Shown here one piece after another: positions 52,063-63,405 of a DNA stretch of 64,000 nt. Below the pieces are notes generated by a model. The model saw only the letters and a list, made by a program, of their open reading frames with translations. It searched no databases and had not been told where the DNA came from. Both the position numbers and the translations under genes were made by a program. Origin of the DNA: Flectonema sp. DT1601. Lineage: Eukaryota; Euglenozoa; Diplonemea; Diplonemida; Diplonemidae. Positions within the stretch are counted from its first letter, which is position 1. Each line of letters begins with the position of its first letter. The DNA is taken from the NCBI GenBank assembly GCA_964019425.1, contig OZ025783.1, forward strand, positions 1,054,001-1,118,000, read 5' to 3'.

Positions 52063-52927
52063 TGTTGTGGTAGGACAGTTTACTGAGGAAATATAATTAT
52101 TATTATGGCTCTTTTTTTTTTTGTACCGACATAGTCGGAGAAGAAACTATTCAGATTGAAAACCGATATTTCTTGTGGTTCATGATTTATTTTTCCCCGT
52201 GCGACAGGATTTTGTCTGCGTTCAACGAAATATAAGGTTAATCTGAATGGTTTTTATATATCTGCTTTCATACTTTCTTTGCATCTGCAGAATAAAATTA
52301 ACAACTTAAATCAAGAATGGCAAGTAAACACATCCGTCGGGAACAAATAATCGCGATCGGAAGTCTTTAGTCATTCCGTTGTTGAATAAAGAAGATGATA
52401 GTCATCTCTTGTGATGACTTCAAAAGAAAATACTATTCCCTCGAGTTGCGTGAAAGAATAGTAAAAATAAAAATAAAAAATTGATTCCCTGAATTGGTCC
52501 GAAAGATTTTAAAAAAGAAAACCGAAACATGAGACCGGGATATTACTTTCCTCAATCTCATTCTCAATTTTTTTTTCTTTTTTTTTTCCTCCCCCAGATG
52601 GGATAAACACAAATCGAATTCTACCCAAGTGAGTACCATTCACACATGACTTATTTTAGTGATTGAATGACCTCAAAGGGCGTGGTTGGCTTTGAGCAAC
52701 CGTGAAGGTTAAACTAATAGAAAAGTATTCAAATTATTGTTCTTCTAATGAAGCAAGTGAGCCACGTCGAAGAGTCTACTGGTAACACGTTATCAGATCG
52801 GTTAAGTTAAAGGCGCTGAGCATCATGAAAAGAATCACACTCAGAGAGCCATGTCGAGAAACGGGTTAGTTATGTTTTAAAAAATAAAATAAAAAATTGC
52901 TACCGCAGGTGTAACACGCTAGGTAGT
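52063..52927. other. Spacer of 0.9 kb
   Basis: No coding frame. A small hairpin, GGTTG-GCTTTGAG-CAACC, lies at about 52685-52702. Otherwise AT-rich. Confidence 0.4.
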
Positions 52928-53581
52928 CTACAATCCTATGTCCATATCGTACTGTCCTCTCTGAAGCTTTTCTAACTTCGCTTTCGGCAACTTGTCTGCG
53001 TCACTCACTTTGATGCTTTCACGTTCGTATGTTTCCCTGCCAAGACGTCCCTTCTTGTTCTCAGCTTTTTCTGCAGTCTCGCATGCTGTTGGTATGTTTT
53101 ATTATTCATCTTCTTGTATTATTGGTAGATTTAAAAAAAAAAGAAACCACATCATACCATTAGTCATCTCATAACAAAGGAAGTGGTGTAAGTCATCGCG
53201 TCCCACCGCTTTACGGTTTACGAAGATGTCTTCAAGAAGGTCATCGTGATCCTGAAGGTAGGACATGCATCCGATTCTTACTTGAGGTGGTGGGTATGAG
53301 AAATCTTGAAGGTTTTTTACGTCACAGACATCCATCAGTGCTTCCATCATGTAAGCTTGTTGAGATCCTTTCTTTTGATTCTTTGACTTGGTTTCCGCAA
53401 TCTCTAAAACTTTCACTACAGCTTTACATCCCTCACAGTAGTAATTATCAGGACATCCGTATGGTCGATCTGTAACGTCTCCTTGACGGACTTTTCGTTC
53501 TTTCTTTTTCTTTTTCGCGTCAGCGTCTCCCACAAGTATCAAGACAATAAATAACGACAACAGATATCTGGTGGTGGACAT
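52928..53581 (-). CDS. Canopy/MSAP-like (DUF3456, saposin-type) secretory-pathway protein, two exons
   Basis: Exons 53581-53158 and 53085-52928, phase 1, intron 72 nt with donor GTATGATG and acceptor CCAACAG; 193 residues, stop TAG. ATTATATTCACAG, acceptor-like, lies 31 nt before the ATG. A clear signal peptide, STTRYLLSLFIVLILVGDADA, is followed by a Lys-rich stretch. The cysteine pattern of Canopy proteins follows: YGCPDNYYCEGCKAVVKVLE, DVCDVKNL, RIGCMSYL, then FLCYEMTN joined by the splice to ACETAEKAENKK. The last AC pair comes only after splicing, which supports the intron. Canopy proteins are ER residents acting with chaperones on cell-surface receptors. No KDEL-like tail is seen here (ends DMDIGL), so it could be secreted. 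Confidence 0.88.
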
Positions 53582-54303
53582 CTCGAAGATTTGTTTTCAG
53601 ATGTAGTAATAACTGTGAATATAATAATAGTTGCTATTATAAGAAAACAGAACACAAACAATGGATTTTTTTAACTGAAGTACAATTTATTAATTAAAAA
53701 CAATTTGCGTTATAAGACGTTCCCAGACTGGATAAATGGGAAAAAAGGAATTCAACAAACGATGTAAAAATCGTGAGCGGGTTATTAGTTTCACTTGCCT
53801 TTGTCCTTTTTCATTCGGAAACGAAATCTCTAAATGGGTACCTCACATTCTGCCATCGGAATAGTCAACAATATGCTGTTAGCTAATAAGATTTAAAACA
53901 GCGATAACTAAATATACGAAAATCACACAATCGCACCACTAGGCAAGATAGGTGTAGGTGCTGTGCTGTTTAGGGAAAGGGAACAACGTTTTTTCTTTTC
54001 TTTTTTTTTTTATTGCACATACTTTGGGTTCCAAATTTTAAAAGGCACAATAGGGATGCATGACGGGCCAGAAACGGAGTGAACTTACAATACTACTGAC
54101 GTGGGCTCCAAATTTAGAGGGGCCCGAAGTTATGTTGGTAAATTCCTTACCTCTTTCTTTCTTTCTTTTTAGTTTCATTCTATTCTTTTTATTCTTTTTC
54201 GTATTGTAAGATATGTAACATGAGTCTCTTAGAAGTATTTGGTTGGTTAAATATAAACTGTACTTACCCAAATCAGTGTAGACCATTCTACTGTTGACAA
54301 GTA
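53582..54303. other. Spacer, possibly with a small transcript start
   Basis: On the minus strand CTTGTCAACAG is followed after four bases by an ATG at 54286 (MVYTDLG), which then meets GTAAGTACAG, a good donor. It may be a tiny first exon, or an 82-codon frame ending at 54038 if unspliced. The unspliced peptide is lysine-rich and unconvincing. A palindromic GGGCTCC...GGGGCCC lies near 54106-54128. No gene is called. Confidence 0.35.
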
Positions 54304-55869
54304 TCAGCCGGTTGTAATTCTAAGATCAGTCCAGTCAGGTTGTTCTCCCCAACAACAACTGATTACATTAAAGTACAACTCAGAGTCTTGATCAGGGTAG
54401 AGCATTGTCGATGCAGCCTTCAAGATTTCAAACTGTAACAGACCATGTGATATGATAGACGGTTTGAATGGTTTTAACTCTGGTAGAGCAGGAAGCATAC
54501 CAATCAACTTAATAGGAGATGTTTGAGAACCAGATATTACTGAACGAGTCCAATGTAATAATCGAGTAGTCACACCAGAGTAAAAATCATACGGAGTTGG
54601 TGGATTCTTCTTAGCTAATTCTTCTATTATATAAATTATAGGTGAGAGTTGATGATGAATCTCATTATCGAGTGTGTCTTCCTCACTTGATTGTTCTCCG
54701 ATTGGTTCACCAAATTCATCAAAACTCGAAGTCACAACGAACTGTGTCCCCTGACACTGTTTCTGACGCGATTTAAATACTGTAGCGTGTTGGCAAACAC
54801 AACTCATGGAAATATCTGCTGTACTTTCCGACAGTAGAAGTGAATGAATAGCTACGAGACCCAGTGAGACAGAAGCTTTTTCACAAATCGCTTGCCGACG
54901 TAAAAGTTGCGCAACCCATTCAATCACTTTTCGGACGAGAGCATCGCAAAAACTACTTACCGCCCCTGAAAGACAAACATTGTGAACTATTGCTGCTAAC
55001 ATTAAACTATTACTAGTAGACTCACACGTATTCATAATTAATAATAAAGACTCAGCAATATGTTGACAAACATCATCATACTTACATAATATTGATAAAT
55101 ACACAAGAGATGCTTTATTACCAACATCAGTCTTTGTGATGACGTTAATTAAATTAGTCGTCAATACGTTTCGTGATGACTCCAATCGATCTGGTAACGC
55201 TCCCATCTTAAAATACATTTTCAACGACAACATTATCGACAACAGCGCTCCATTGTTGCAGGACATGTATCGATCTGCTGCTATCTGTACAGCACTTTCA
55301 TCATTTATGTCGTAATTATCAAATAGCAAGAGGAGCAATAAGAGACATAGTCTAAGCTGTGGAGGTCCGTTTTCCTCCTCAAATTCGTTTTCCAGATTGT
55401 AGCTTCCCAAAAGGTATGCTTCGCAGTATTTGACTACCGGTGAAAAGTCAAATCCTGGATCCATCGCTATATTATGAACACTATCAATACTACAATGGCA
55501 AAGAGAGGCCAGTATGCGAAGTGATACCAGACGATTCTCAACAACAAGTTGAGGATTGGTGAAGGTGTCGATCAACGATTGTACAATTATCGTACAATTA
55601 TCATTTCCCATAACCTCATCGAGTGTTGGGAAATAGTTTTCTGCTGCAAGAAGTCCCGGAAGCATCTTTGAGAACAGCAATTGGACTTCATCACTTCCCA
55701 TGTCAGCAGCAAACAGTTTGAACCACCCTTTGAGTTCTTCTCTTTCTGAAGTAGCGAATCCTAACATCTCACCTTCTAAGGCAACGCCATTAAACTCACC
55801 TGTGCGTACGGCATCTCTGAATCGAATTTCGATATCATGCTGCTCCTGTGCTTCTAAGTCGGGCTCCAT
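54304..55869 (-). CDS. Helical-repeat (ARM-like) protein, family unknown
   Basis: 521 residues, ATG at 55869, with ATTTTATGTAAAG acceptor-like 14 nt upstream. The N-terminus is acidic (MEPDLEAQEQHDIEIRFRD), followed by amphipathic helices (LVSLRILASLCHCSIDSVHN, LRLCLLLLLLLFDNYDINDE, SLMLAAIVHNVCLSGAVSSF) typical of armadillo-like solenoids. An acidic loop (GEPIGEQSSEEDTLDNE) near residue 385 interrupts them. The C-terminus (SELYFNVISCCWGEQPDWTD) is compact. It has no catalytic motif, signal or membrane anchor. It may be a distant relative of ataxin-10-like or similar ARM proteins, but I would not assign it. This is the first gene of the array in the direction of transcription that I can support. 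Confidence 0.72.
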   Translation of the reverse strand: MEPDLEAQEQHDIEIRFRDAVRTGEFNGVALEGEMLGFATSEREELKGWFKLFAADMGSDEVQLLFSKMLPGLLAAENYFPTLDEVMGNDNCTIIVQSLIDTFTNPQLVVENRLVSLRILASLCHCSIDSVHNIAMDPGFDFSPVVKYCEAYLLGSYNLENEFEEENGPPQLRLCLLLLLLLFDNYDINDESAVQIAADRYMSCNNGALLSIMLSLKMYFKMGALPDRLESSRNVLTTNLINVITKTDVGNKASLVYLSILCKYDDVCQHIAESLLLIMNTCESTSNSLMLAAIVHNVCLSGAVSSFCDALVRKVIEWVAQLLRRQAICEKASVSLGLVAIHSLLLSESTADISMSCVCQHATVFKSRQKQCQGTQFVVTSSFDEFGEPIGEQSSEEDTLDNEIHHQLSPIIYIIEELAKKNPPTPYDFYSGVTTRLLHWTRSVISGSQTSPIKLIGMLPALPELKPFKPSIISHGLLQFEILKAASTMLYPDQDSELYFNVISCCWGEQPDWTDLRITTG

Positions 55870-56445
55870 ATTGTGTAGAGTTCCTTTACATAAAATAATT
55901 GAGAGTGGTGTGTGTGCTTTATATATTCCACATCATCGTTAGTATGTCGTTGGAATGATATTTACTGTTGCTGTTATGAAAGTAGAAATAAGACAATGTC
56001 GTTAACAATAATCACAATGAACTGCCCGAATAAAAACTTAAGTTACTTTTAGAGCGTCTCCTGCTGAAAGCGAAAAAGGCACAGGGTGTGCAAAGTAGAA
56101 GTCAACTGCTACTTCACAATGCACTGAGATAGGGAGAAAGACTAAAAATGAGGAAAAATAAAATATTCAGTTGCATCCCTTGCCTAGAAATGAAGAAGGA
56201 TCTACAACCAGCAGGAGACACGGGATCAAAAGAAAAACCTTTAAAAGACCAAACAAGTGTGCATGAACTAATAGAAGTCAGAGACTACTGAAGCAGTCAG
56301 CTGCTATAATAATATTCATCAGTTCAACTAACCACACTTGATTATTAGTTTGTGTGGCCCCTTTTTGATAACTGTCGGGTTTAGAGCAGGCGGATAGGTT
56401 GGCGGATGTCAATCAGACTCGTTTAATGCGCTCACTCTTACGCGT

Positions 56446-56502
56446 GTCCAAGACTTACACAGTCCAAGACAGTCCCCTTAAGAAAGGTGGCACTGTCTTG
56501 GA
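56446..56502. other. Hairpin with two competing 5' arms
   Basis: TCCAAGACAGT (56463-56473) pairs perfectly with ACTGTCTTGGA (56492-56502) across an 18-nt loop. A second copy of GTCCAAGAC at 56446-56454 could pair with the same right arm in an alternative fold. The surrounding 56370-56570 is richer in GC than its neighbourhood, as expected of an RNA gene. Identity unknown. Confidence 0.5.
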
Positions 56503-56834
56503 AAAAGGACGTTAAGACCTAAGCGACTAGCGCCCCTACTGAAGGGTCGAGATCTCGTTCGTTAACGGAATCAACCAGACAAATCACTCCACCAACCAGG
56601 AGCGGCCATGCACCACCACACAATGGATCGAGAAAGAGCTCTCAATCTGTCAATCCTTTCATTGTCCTGACCTAGTAAAATTAACTGAACACAAGCAAAC
56701 GACAATGATAAAGTTATAGCCAACTGGAATAATGAACTAACAATGCAATAAACTGCTTTATTACATGCGGCATCCAAAAACAGAAAATTAGTTATTAGAG
56801 GGAATCCAACTTAAGGACTCTATGAGGTAGGTCT

Positions 56835-56905
56835 CTGCTAAATCTAGTGTACTAGAGTGCAAAGTAACTCACAGTAACAAACAATCTGTAGCCGCTTCTC
56901 TATGG
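56835..56905. repeat. Dispersed structured repeat, copy 1 (short)
   Basis: Shares AGTAACTCACAGTAACA and AATCTGTAGCC with the copies at 57377-57475 and 63309-63405. The left half, with CCAACGTTA, is missing. Confidence 0.55.
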
Positions 56906-57376
56906 TAATTTACAATAAATAATACCAACAGCTTTTCACATTGCCTGGTTTTATCAATATTACAGTTCCGTTAAAATAAAATGGAGGGAAAGAACGGTCG
57001 CGAGGTTTTTTCTTTTGAGGAGAGGCCGGGTAAGCTAGAATAAAAAGAGGGCTAAAAAGAAAAAAAACAAAGTGGAATAAGACTTCCGAATATTTCGTTC
57101 GACACAACATCATCAATGTTCGCCTAATACGTTAACTTCGATAACGTCTCCGATTCACATGCACGTCCTAATAACATGCGTGTCGAGAAATAAGATAAAT
57201 GATTTTTTGATATCACAGTTTTGTTTGCCGATAGAAATGAGATAAGATCCCCTCAACCACACCTCTCCATAAAGTAAAACTAAATGGGAGCATAACGGAC
57301 AAGGAGATGATATTCTTTTTGATATTATGGAATACTACTTTCCATGGTTGCCTGACATGCATAAAAGTCAAATATA

Positions 57377-57475
57377 GTTAGTTTGGTTATTTAATCCAAC
57401 GTTAACTGTATATTATGAGTACTCTAGGGAGGGTAACTCACAGCAACAGAGGACTCAATCTGTAACCGTTTCCGA
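57377..57475. repeat. Dispersed structured repeat, copy 2
   Basis: Carries AATCCAACGTTAACTGTATA, TTATGAGT, GGTAACTCACAGCAACAGAG and AATCTGTAACC, in the same order and strand as copy 3. The GTTAACTGT and ACAGCAAC parts can partly pair. Confidence 0.65.
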
Positions 57476-58835
57476 AGACTCAGTATGGAATGAAGTTTGG
57501 GGATGTAATTTGATACGGTTTAGATAATATTAATGTTATATTCCTCTACATTTCCAAATGGTTAAATTTTTTTTTTTCTTTTTTAAAAACTGACTTATGA
57601 AAGTACTATTTTAAGTATCAATAGTGCAATAGCTAAGATTATCTCAGCCGACGACACTAAAAAAAAAAAAAAAAAAAAAAAAAAATATTAATAAAAAATA
57701 AAAATTATAAATAAATAAAAAAACACAAAAAAATCCATCGCAAGTAAGAGAGGAAGTAGCAGCAGATCATTCAAGACTACTGTATCAGTTTTCCGACAGG
57801 GAAAAGGAATTTTCTTTTTCTTTTAAATTTTTTTTAGTATGTTGCTTATAAATCTTTTAGACAACCAGAAGCAACACATACTATTCGCTAGAAAATATAA
57901 ATATCGTAAAGGTCATATTCCGATACCCACTAAGAGATATTACAAGAGGATCCCAATAGAGTTTATTATTATTTTCAGGCCATCTTTGTCAATTGCAAAA
58001 AAAGTAGGGACAGTGGGAAGTTTCGGACGGTTTTTTTTTTTTTTTTTTTTCCCCCTTAAGATATTGTGATGTAAGTCCATGCAGCCTTGTTCACTTAATG
58101 AAAGGATTTCAGTATCAGAAACAACGTTTTGCAAATATTTCAAGGGACCAAGTGACACAACATACAGAGGCGCGTAAACCTTTGTACAGAGTTTGCCTGT
58201 TCTGCATGTTGCTACACATGGCTTCCTACTGAGGTTTTGCAACTGTTTTTAATAAAACTGAAATGGTTTCCTCCAATGGTCGGCCAGTCGCACAGCAGGG
58301 ACTTCGACATCAATATTCCTTCACACAATACTTGAATGAGTCTCACACGCACACACAGTATGGAAGGTCGCAGTATTTTTTTTTTTAAAAAAGGGAATAT
58401 GTCTCGAGCTGGAGTTCGCCTATCCGCTCTCAGCAGAGAATAGAATCCCGAATCCCAGCAACAACTGAGTAAGGGTTGTGACAACAGCTATCTATTACTT
58501 TTGATAAATAATAAAAGTAGTAATAAGCAGCTACCACTTCCTTTTTCGAAATGTTCGAGACAGGAATACACTAAAGAGTTAGTCACAGCAACTGATGCAT
58601 TCAAATAACGTAATTTGGTTGCACAAAAGTGTGAAATAGACTTTCTACTAACCTCTACTTGTGAGTAAACAACAATTGGTGAGATAACAATGTTCTTCTC
58701 TCAAATAGCTCACAAAATACAATTACTGTTTACAAACGAGAGAGGCTCACATGGTGGAAAGAATCAATATCAGTTCGTAAGAATTATGGCTGAGGTAGTC
58801 GTTAAAGAATACCAACCGGGAGCAAAAAGAGTTCT

Positions 58836-58862
58836 GTGAACCCTCCGCTAGAGAGGCTTCAC
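58836..58862. other. Imperfect hairpin
   Basis: GTGAACCCTC and GAGGCTTCAC pair with one mismatch over a 7-nt loop. It lies alone in the desert; function unknown. Confidence 0.4.
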
Positions 58863-59637
58863 GGTGTTAAAGAATTTTTTTTTCTTTCAAAAAAAATATT
58901 TAAAAAAAAAAAAAAAAACAATGAAAATTAAATAAATATAACTCAGATACTAACGTAAGCATAGAGGGATGGGTGATGAAGAAGTAAAAAAGAAACAATA
59001 AGATGAGAAAGGTGGGTGGTAATAAAAAGAACACAGTAGGTTTTCTTTTTTCATCAAAGTTTGCGACCGACCAGCGGGTTTCAGCTGCGACGGTAGGACC
59101 TTCGAGGGCAAGGCATTTGCTCTAAGCAGTAAATTTAGTGTAGACGTGACTAACGACGCTGTTTACTTGAGCTACTGCACTCATGAAACATAGAAAACCC
59201 CACACAAGAAGAGATTGACGAGCAAAAAACAAAAACAAAAATAAAAACAAAAAATAGCTTTTTTTGTTGCGCTTTTTTTTTTTTTTTTTTTTTTTTTCAT
59301 AGTCTTCCCCGGAAATTGTAACTACTAACAACAGAGGGTTAAAAATACAAAAACCCAGAACATTGTAAATACAAAAAAATAAAGTACCTGGTGGTTATCA
59401 AGTTTACTCCTTTTTTTTTCTTCCTTCTTTTTTCTTTTTAACAAGTGCAAAGCATATACTATACTATAACAAAACATTGATAAAGGAAACAAAAACTTAA
59501 AAAGAAACGTAAACAAGTTCGACTACTTACATCACACAGATGATTTGTAAAAAAACTGTTTTATTTATTTAAGTCTGGGAAGCCAATCTCCAAATGCGAA
59601 GATACATTCCTAAAGAAAGTGACCACCAAGACCCACT

Positions 59638-59691
59638 GCGTACTAAACACAGTGTCAGAGACGGTACTTTTCGCCAACATAGGGAGTACGC
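59638..59691. other. Long-range stem GCGTACT/AGTACGC
   Basis: Two perfect 7-nt arms, 40 nt apart, within a patch of balanced base composition (59.60-59.70 kb). A candidate folded RNA, weakly supported. Confidence 0.35.
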
Positions 59692-62600
59692 GCCACTGGA
59701 TAAATGAGAAATTGCAACTAAAAACAAGCCGCAAACTCCATAAAATCGATTAATGTAATAATATAAGAGACACGGATTTTTTCACACATTTTTTTTCTTT
59801 TTTTTTTTCTGTTAAAAAAATCATAGTAATATATAAACAACACAATTCCGGTTTATAGATCCCATCAGTCCACAACCGTGAGACTCTCACTGGTGATGGA
59901 TTGCTGGCTACCGGAGTTAGTTGTTAATATAACAAGCCGTAATAAAATACGAATAGCTACTCTACTAAAAACTTAATTCAAATTACGTACAAGCAGATAC
60001 ATTCTTTAACGCATCTACCTGTTTGTACTCCACAAAGACGATAAGGGACCTCACACATGCTGGTAAACTACACAATTCAGTGTAGGATAATGCTAGCATG
60101 CACGATTATTAAAAAAAAAGAGAAAAGGAGTACTGGAAAAAAAAAAACACTTAGTAATAAATATAACGCAAAAAAAAACAAAACAACAATTGAATTATCG
60201 ATCTGAGGAACAACAACAGACGCCTTTGAAACGTAGAACAGTGCTTATGGGAAATAGTAGCAATATCTCAATATAAATCCTTCTCTACTACAGCAGCTAC
60301 TTCAAAAGGGCGCTACCAAAGAGTGAACTGCTGTACGACTGCGACTCAGTGACAATAAATTAAAAAAAACAGACAAGAAAATATCAAGAAGGAGGAGAAA
60401 GAAAACAAGAAAGGGCCAACGACAACCACAGACACCGCGCTCAGCAGTGTAGAGGTGACAGTTTGCCCTCAAGAGGATTTTGTATTGTATGAAAGGTTCA
60501 AACGTCTTGGAAAAGTTAGTGAGTTGATGGCTTACATATTTAACCAAAAGAGGCAGCAAATCGAGGATTGAACGCCATCCCACAATATTCTTATGCAAGA
60601 TTCACAGCTCTCCAGAGACCTAACAATTTACTTTTCGCATTAACCAAAGAGAGAGAATACACAACTGTAAACACTTGTCTATTGACCAAATGACATTAAA
60701 AAAGATAATTAAAAAAAACTATATGAGTTTAACTGCAGGAATCTGTCTAAAAAACGTGGATTTTTTTTATACGAAAAGACGTATTTGTTGGAAGCTAACA
60801 CGAATATATGACAGCTGACAGATAACATCATCGAAAGAAAGAAAAGTTTTTGTAGACTTGCGTCGAGTTTACTTTTCGGCTGAGAAAGCTTAAAAAAGGG
60901 TTTTAAGCAACAATAAGATACCTCAAGGACCGTTATACTCCACTGATGGGAGACAAACACTTTCCGTTGAGGTAGTTATTGTTCTAAGGAAAAACAAATA
61001 AAAAGAATAACTTTGGATACCTGACTTTTTTTTTTTTTTTTTTGTCTATTTTGAAAAATTAAAAAATAAATGACAGAAACAGGAGGACAAGAGAATTATT
61101 AACAAGCAGTTCAGGGATTGCTTTTGAGGAAGCAAAATGAGAATCAACATCCTTGAGAGGTGCGACAACTATCTAGCAAGGGTGCGTATAATAATATCAG
61201 ATTCGGTTTAAAGGAATTCCTTTAATAAAACAAAGGAACGAGAGGAAAAAACTCAACGCCAGATAATTATCAAATCTAAAACTGTTTGCGAACGCAATGC
61301 AGCTCGCAACCAGCAGAAGCCATTGCCACATGGCAGTACTCATAGCGTGTGTAACAAGCGCGACGAATTAGCCCATCAGTCAGCTGAAGACAAATCATTT
61401 TTTATTTTATTTTTTGAAAAAGAGGGAGAAAAATATTCGAACGTTGAAGCCTGTAAGACACAGCTGTAAAATAGGAAAAAAAAGAAATTTTCCCTGCGTA
61501 TTGGAAACTCCACTGGCACAACCTTTAAGGTTTCGACGGCGCATGTGAGGCAAATAGTGATTTCACATAACAACATGCCCCACTGTCCCATCTTCAAAAA
61601 GAAAATCAACATAACAACTTAAATAATAATAATAATAATAAAAATAATAGAAAGAACTACAAGAAGATTCACTGCGATATATGAATAGAAATCTGAGGTC
61701 AACGCGGTGTTTTTCACACCCATCAATAATGAATTACTATCATGCAAGATAAAAAGAGAGAATAAAAACGGCGAGAACAATGTTTTTTTTTTTTTTTTAA
61801 GTTTAGTTTAGTATATGCTTTGCTTTGTCAGTTTTTTTTCTCTTTTTTTTCTTCTTTCAGAAAATTTCCACCAGGTTTCGTTTTTTTTTTTCCTCAAATC
61901 CCCATAGTTTTAGTTTTGCTTTACGCAAAACGAAAGGGGGCCACAATTAAAAAGCTGCTTGTGTCATCCTGAACACTCCCTCTGATACTAGAACACGAAG
62001 AACCCAACCCCCGTTGAAAGTACTAAATTAGAAGCACAACTCTTCCTTCCATTCTGTGAGGAAATTCCTTTTTCCCCTTTTTTTTTTTTTTTCTCCAGAA
62101 AACTAGAACATAACACACCAAGAGAGTGAATTTAAAAATAAAAATAAAAAAGAAGGAAAAAAAAAAAGAAAAAAAAATCATTTCACATCCTTTCACAAAC
62201 AATAAAGATACCTAGAAATCAGATGCAGGAATTATTAACCAAAACTTCAGCCGAGAGTTGCAGACTTCTGAGGTACTGCCCACTCTATTCTACAGGTGCT
62301 ATCTGCCAAAAGGTTTTACATGGGAGGCAGGACAGTATCCTTGCATTCCCTATCTACAGTTTGAGGAATCGTTAAAGGGGGGGCAACAGTCAGATCTCTT
62401 CAAACATGACTAAAGAGAATTCTACTTGATAGGTTACCCAAAACCTTTGAGACTATAAAACATCAAACGGAGTTTAATGTCTAATTCTACTGGGAACGCC
62501 GCGAAGCTAAATCCCTTTTGAGCTTTATTCCATTGAAGAACATGCTGAGGTAAGGTTGTTTTTCTTGTTGTTTGGACTAAGTTGCATTTTCTTTTAAATT

Positions 62601-63308
62601 TAAAATCGGAATCACTGACCTAGTCTTGTGTTCCCAACAGAACACGCAAGTGATGAGTAACTGGGAACTCTCTTTTTTAAGTTCTATCCACCGTTCATCG
62701 TTCGTCTTGGTTTGTGAAGAAAAAAAGAAAGAAAAAGAAGAAGAAGAAAAACAAAGACATTAGAAAAAAAAGAGAGAGGGAAATCGTTGTAGCGCAAGGA
62801 AGGGAATTGGGAGAAAATGATGAAAAATTCAAAAAGTTTTTTTTTTTTTTTGGTTTTTTTTTAACACGGTGTGCCTTTTCATTTGTTCGTTTAGCGCAAA
62901 CGTTAAAAGAAAAACACAACTACGAACAGAAGCGATCGTAAAAGTGTATTCTTATCAATTGCGCCTCGAAAAGAGAGTTCAGGGAAGTAGCAGGGCGTAA
63001 TGTGGCACCAGATCCCCGCGAAGGCAGCTGAATTTCGTTATTTTTTTTTCTTGTAGTTAAGTAAAAACACTTCGAGATATCACAAAAAAAATAAGTAAAC
63101 CCAGCAACATGGCAACCACATCCCTATCAGATTCCATTAGCAATGTAATATCAATAAAATTATTTTTTAATTTGGTTGGTTGGAATGTCTTTTTCTGACT
63201 CACGGTACCTTTTTTTTTTTTAAAAACCTAGAAACTATCAGCTTAGTAGCTGAAAAAAGCAAAAAGGCAATCAATTTGGAACCCTGACTTAGATCAGAAA
63301 AGAATTTA

Positions 63309-63405
63309 GTTAGTAATTAGTTATATAATCCAACGTTACTGTATATTATGAGTGCTAGGTAACTCACAGTAACAGAGGACCCAAACCGTAGCCAATTTGC
63401 AAGCA
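63309..63405. repeat. Dispersed structured repeat, copy 3
   Basis: Carries AATCCAACGTTACTGTATAT, ATGAGTGCTAG, GTAACTCACAGTAACAGAGG and CAAACCGTAGCC. GTTACTGT and ACAGTAAC form a perfect 8-bp stem enclosing an inner GAGT/ACTC stem. Confidence 0.65.

Noticed and set aside
56571-56777. 68-codon minus-strand frame in the desert
   Set aside because: Hydrophobic and Trp-rich but no acceptor site or recognisable motif; it overlaps the edge of the GC-rich hairpin island, so an RNA gene is as likely.
57390-57422. CCAACGTTAACTGTATATTATGAG as a spliced-leader exon
   Set aside because: It begins like a diplonemid-type leader and has CTGTA and TTATG words, but no GT donor follows at the right place and the middle does not match what I remember. 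I kept it only as a dispersed repeat.
61950-61990. TGTGTCATCCTGAACACTC as the 3' part of U6 snRNA
   Set aside because: Matches only about ten bases of the complement of U6; the invariant ACAGAGA-type region is absent nearby.
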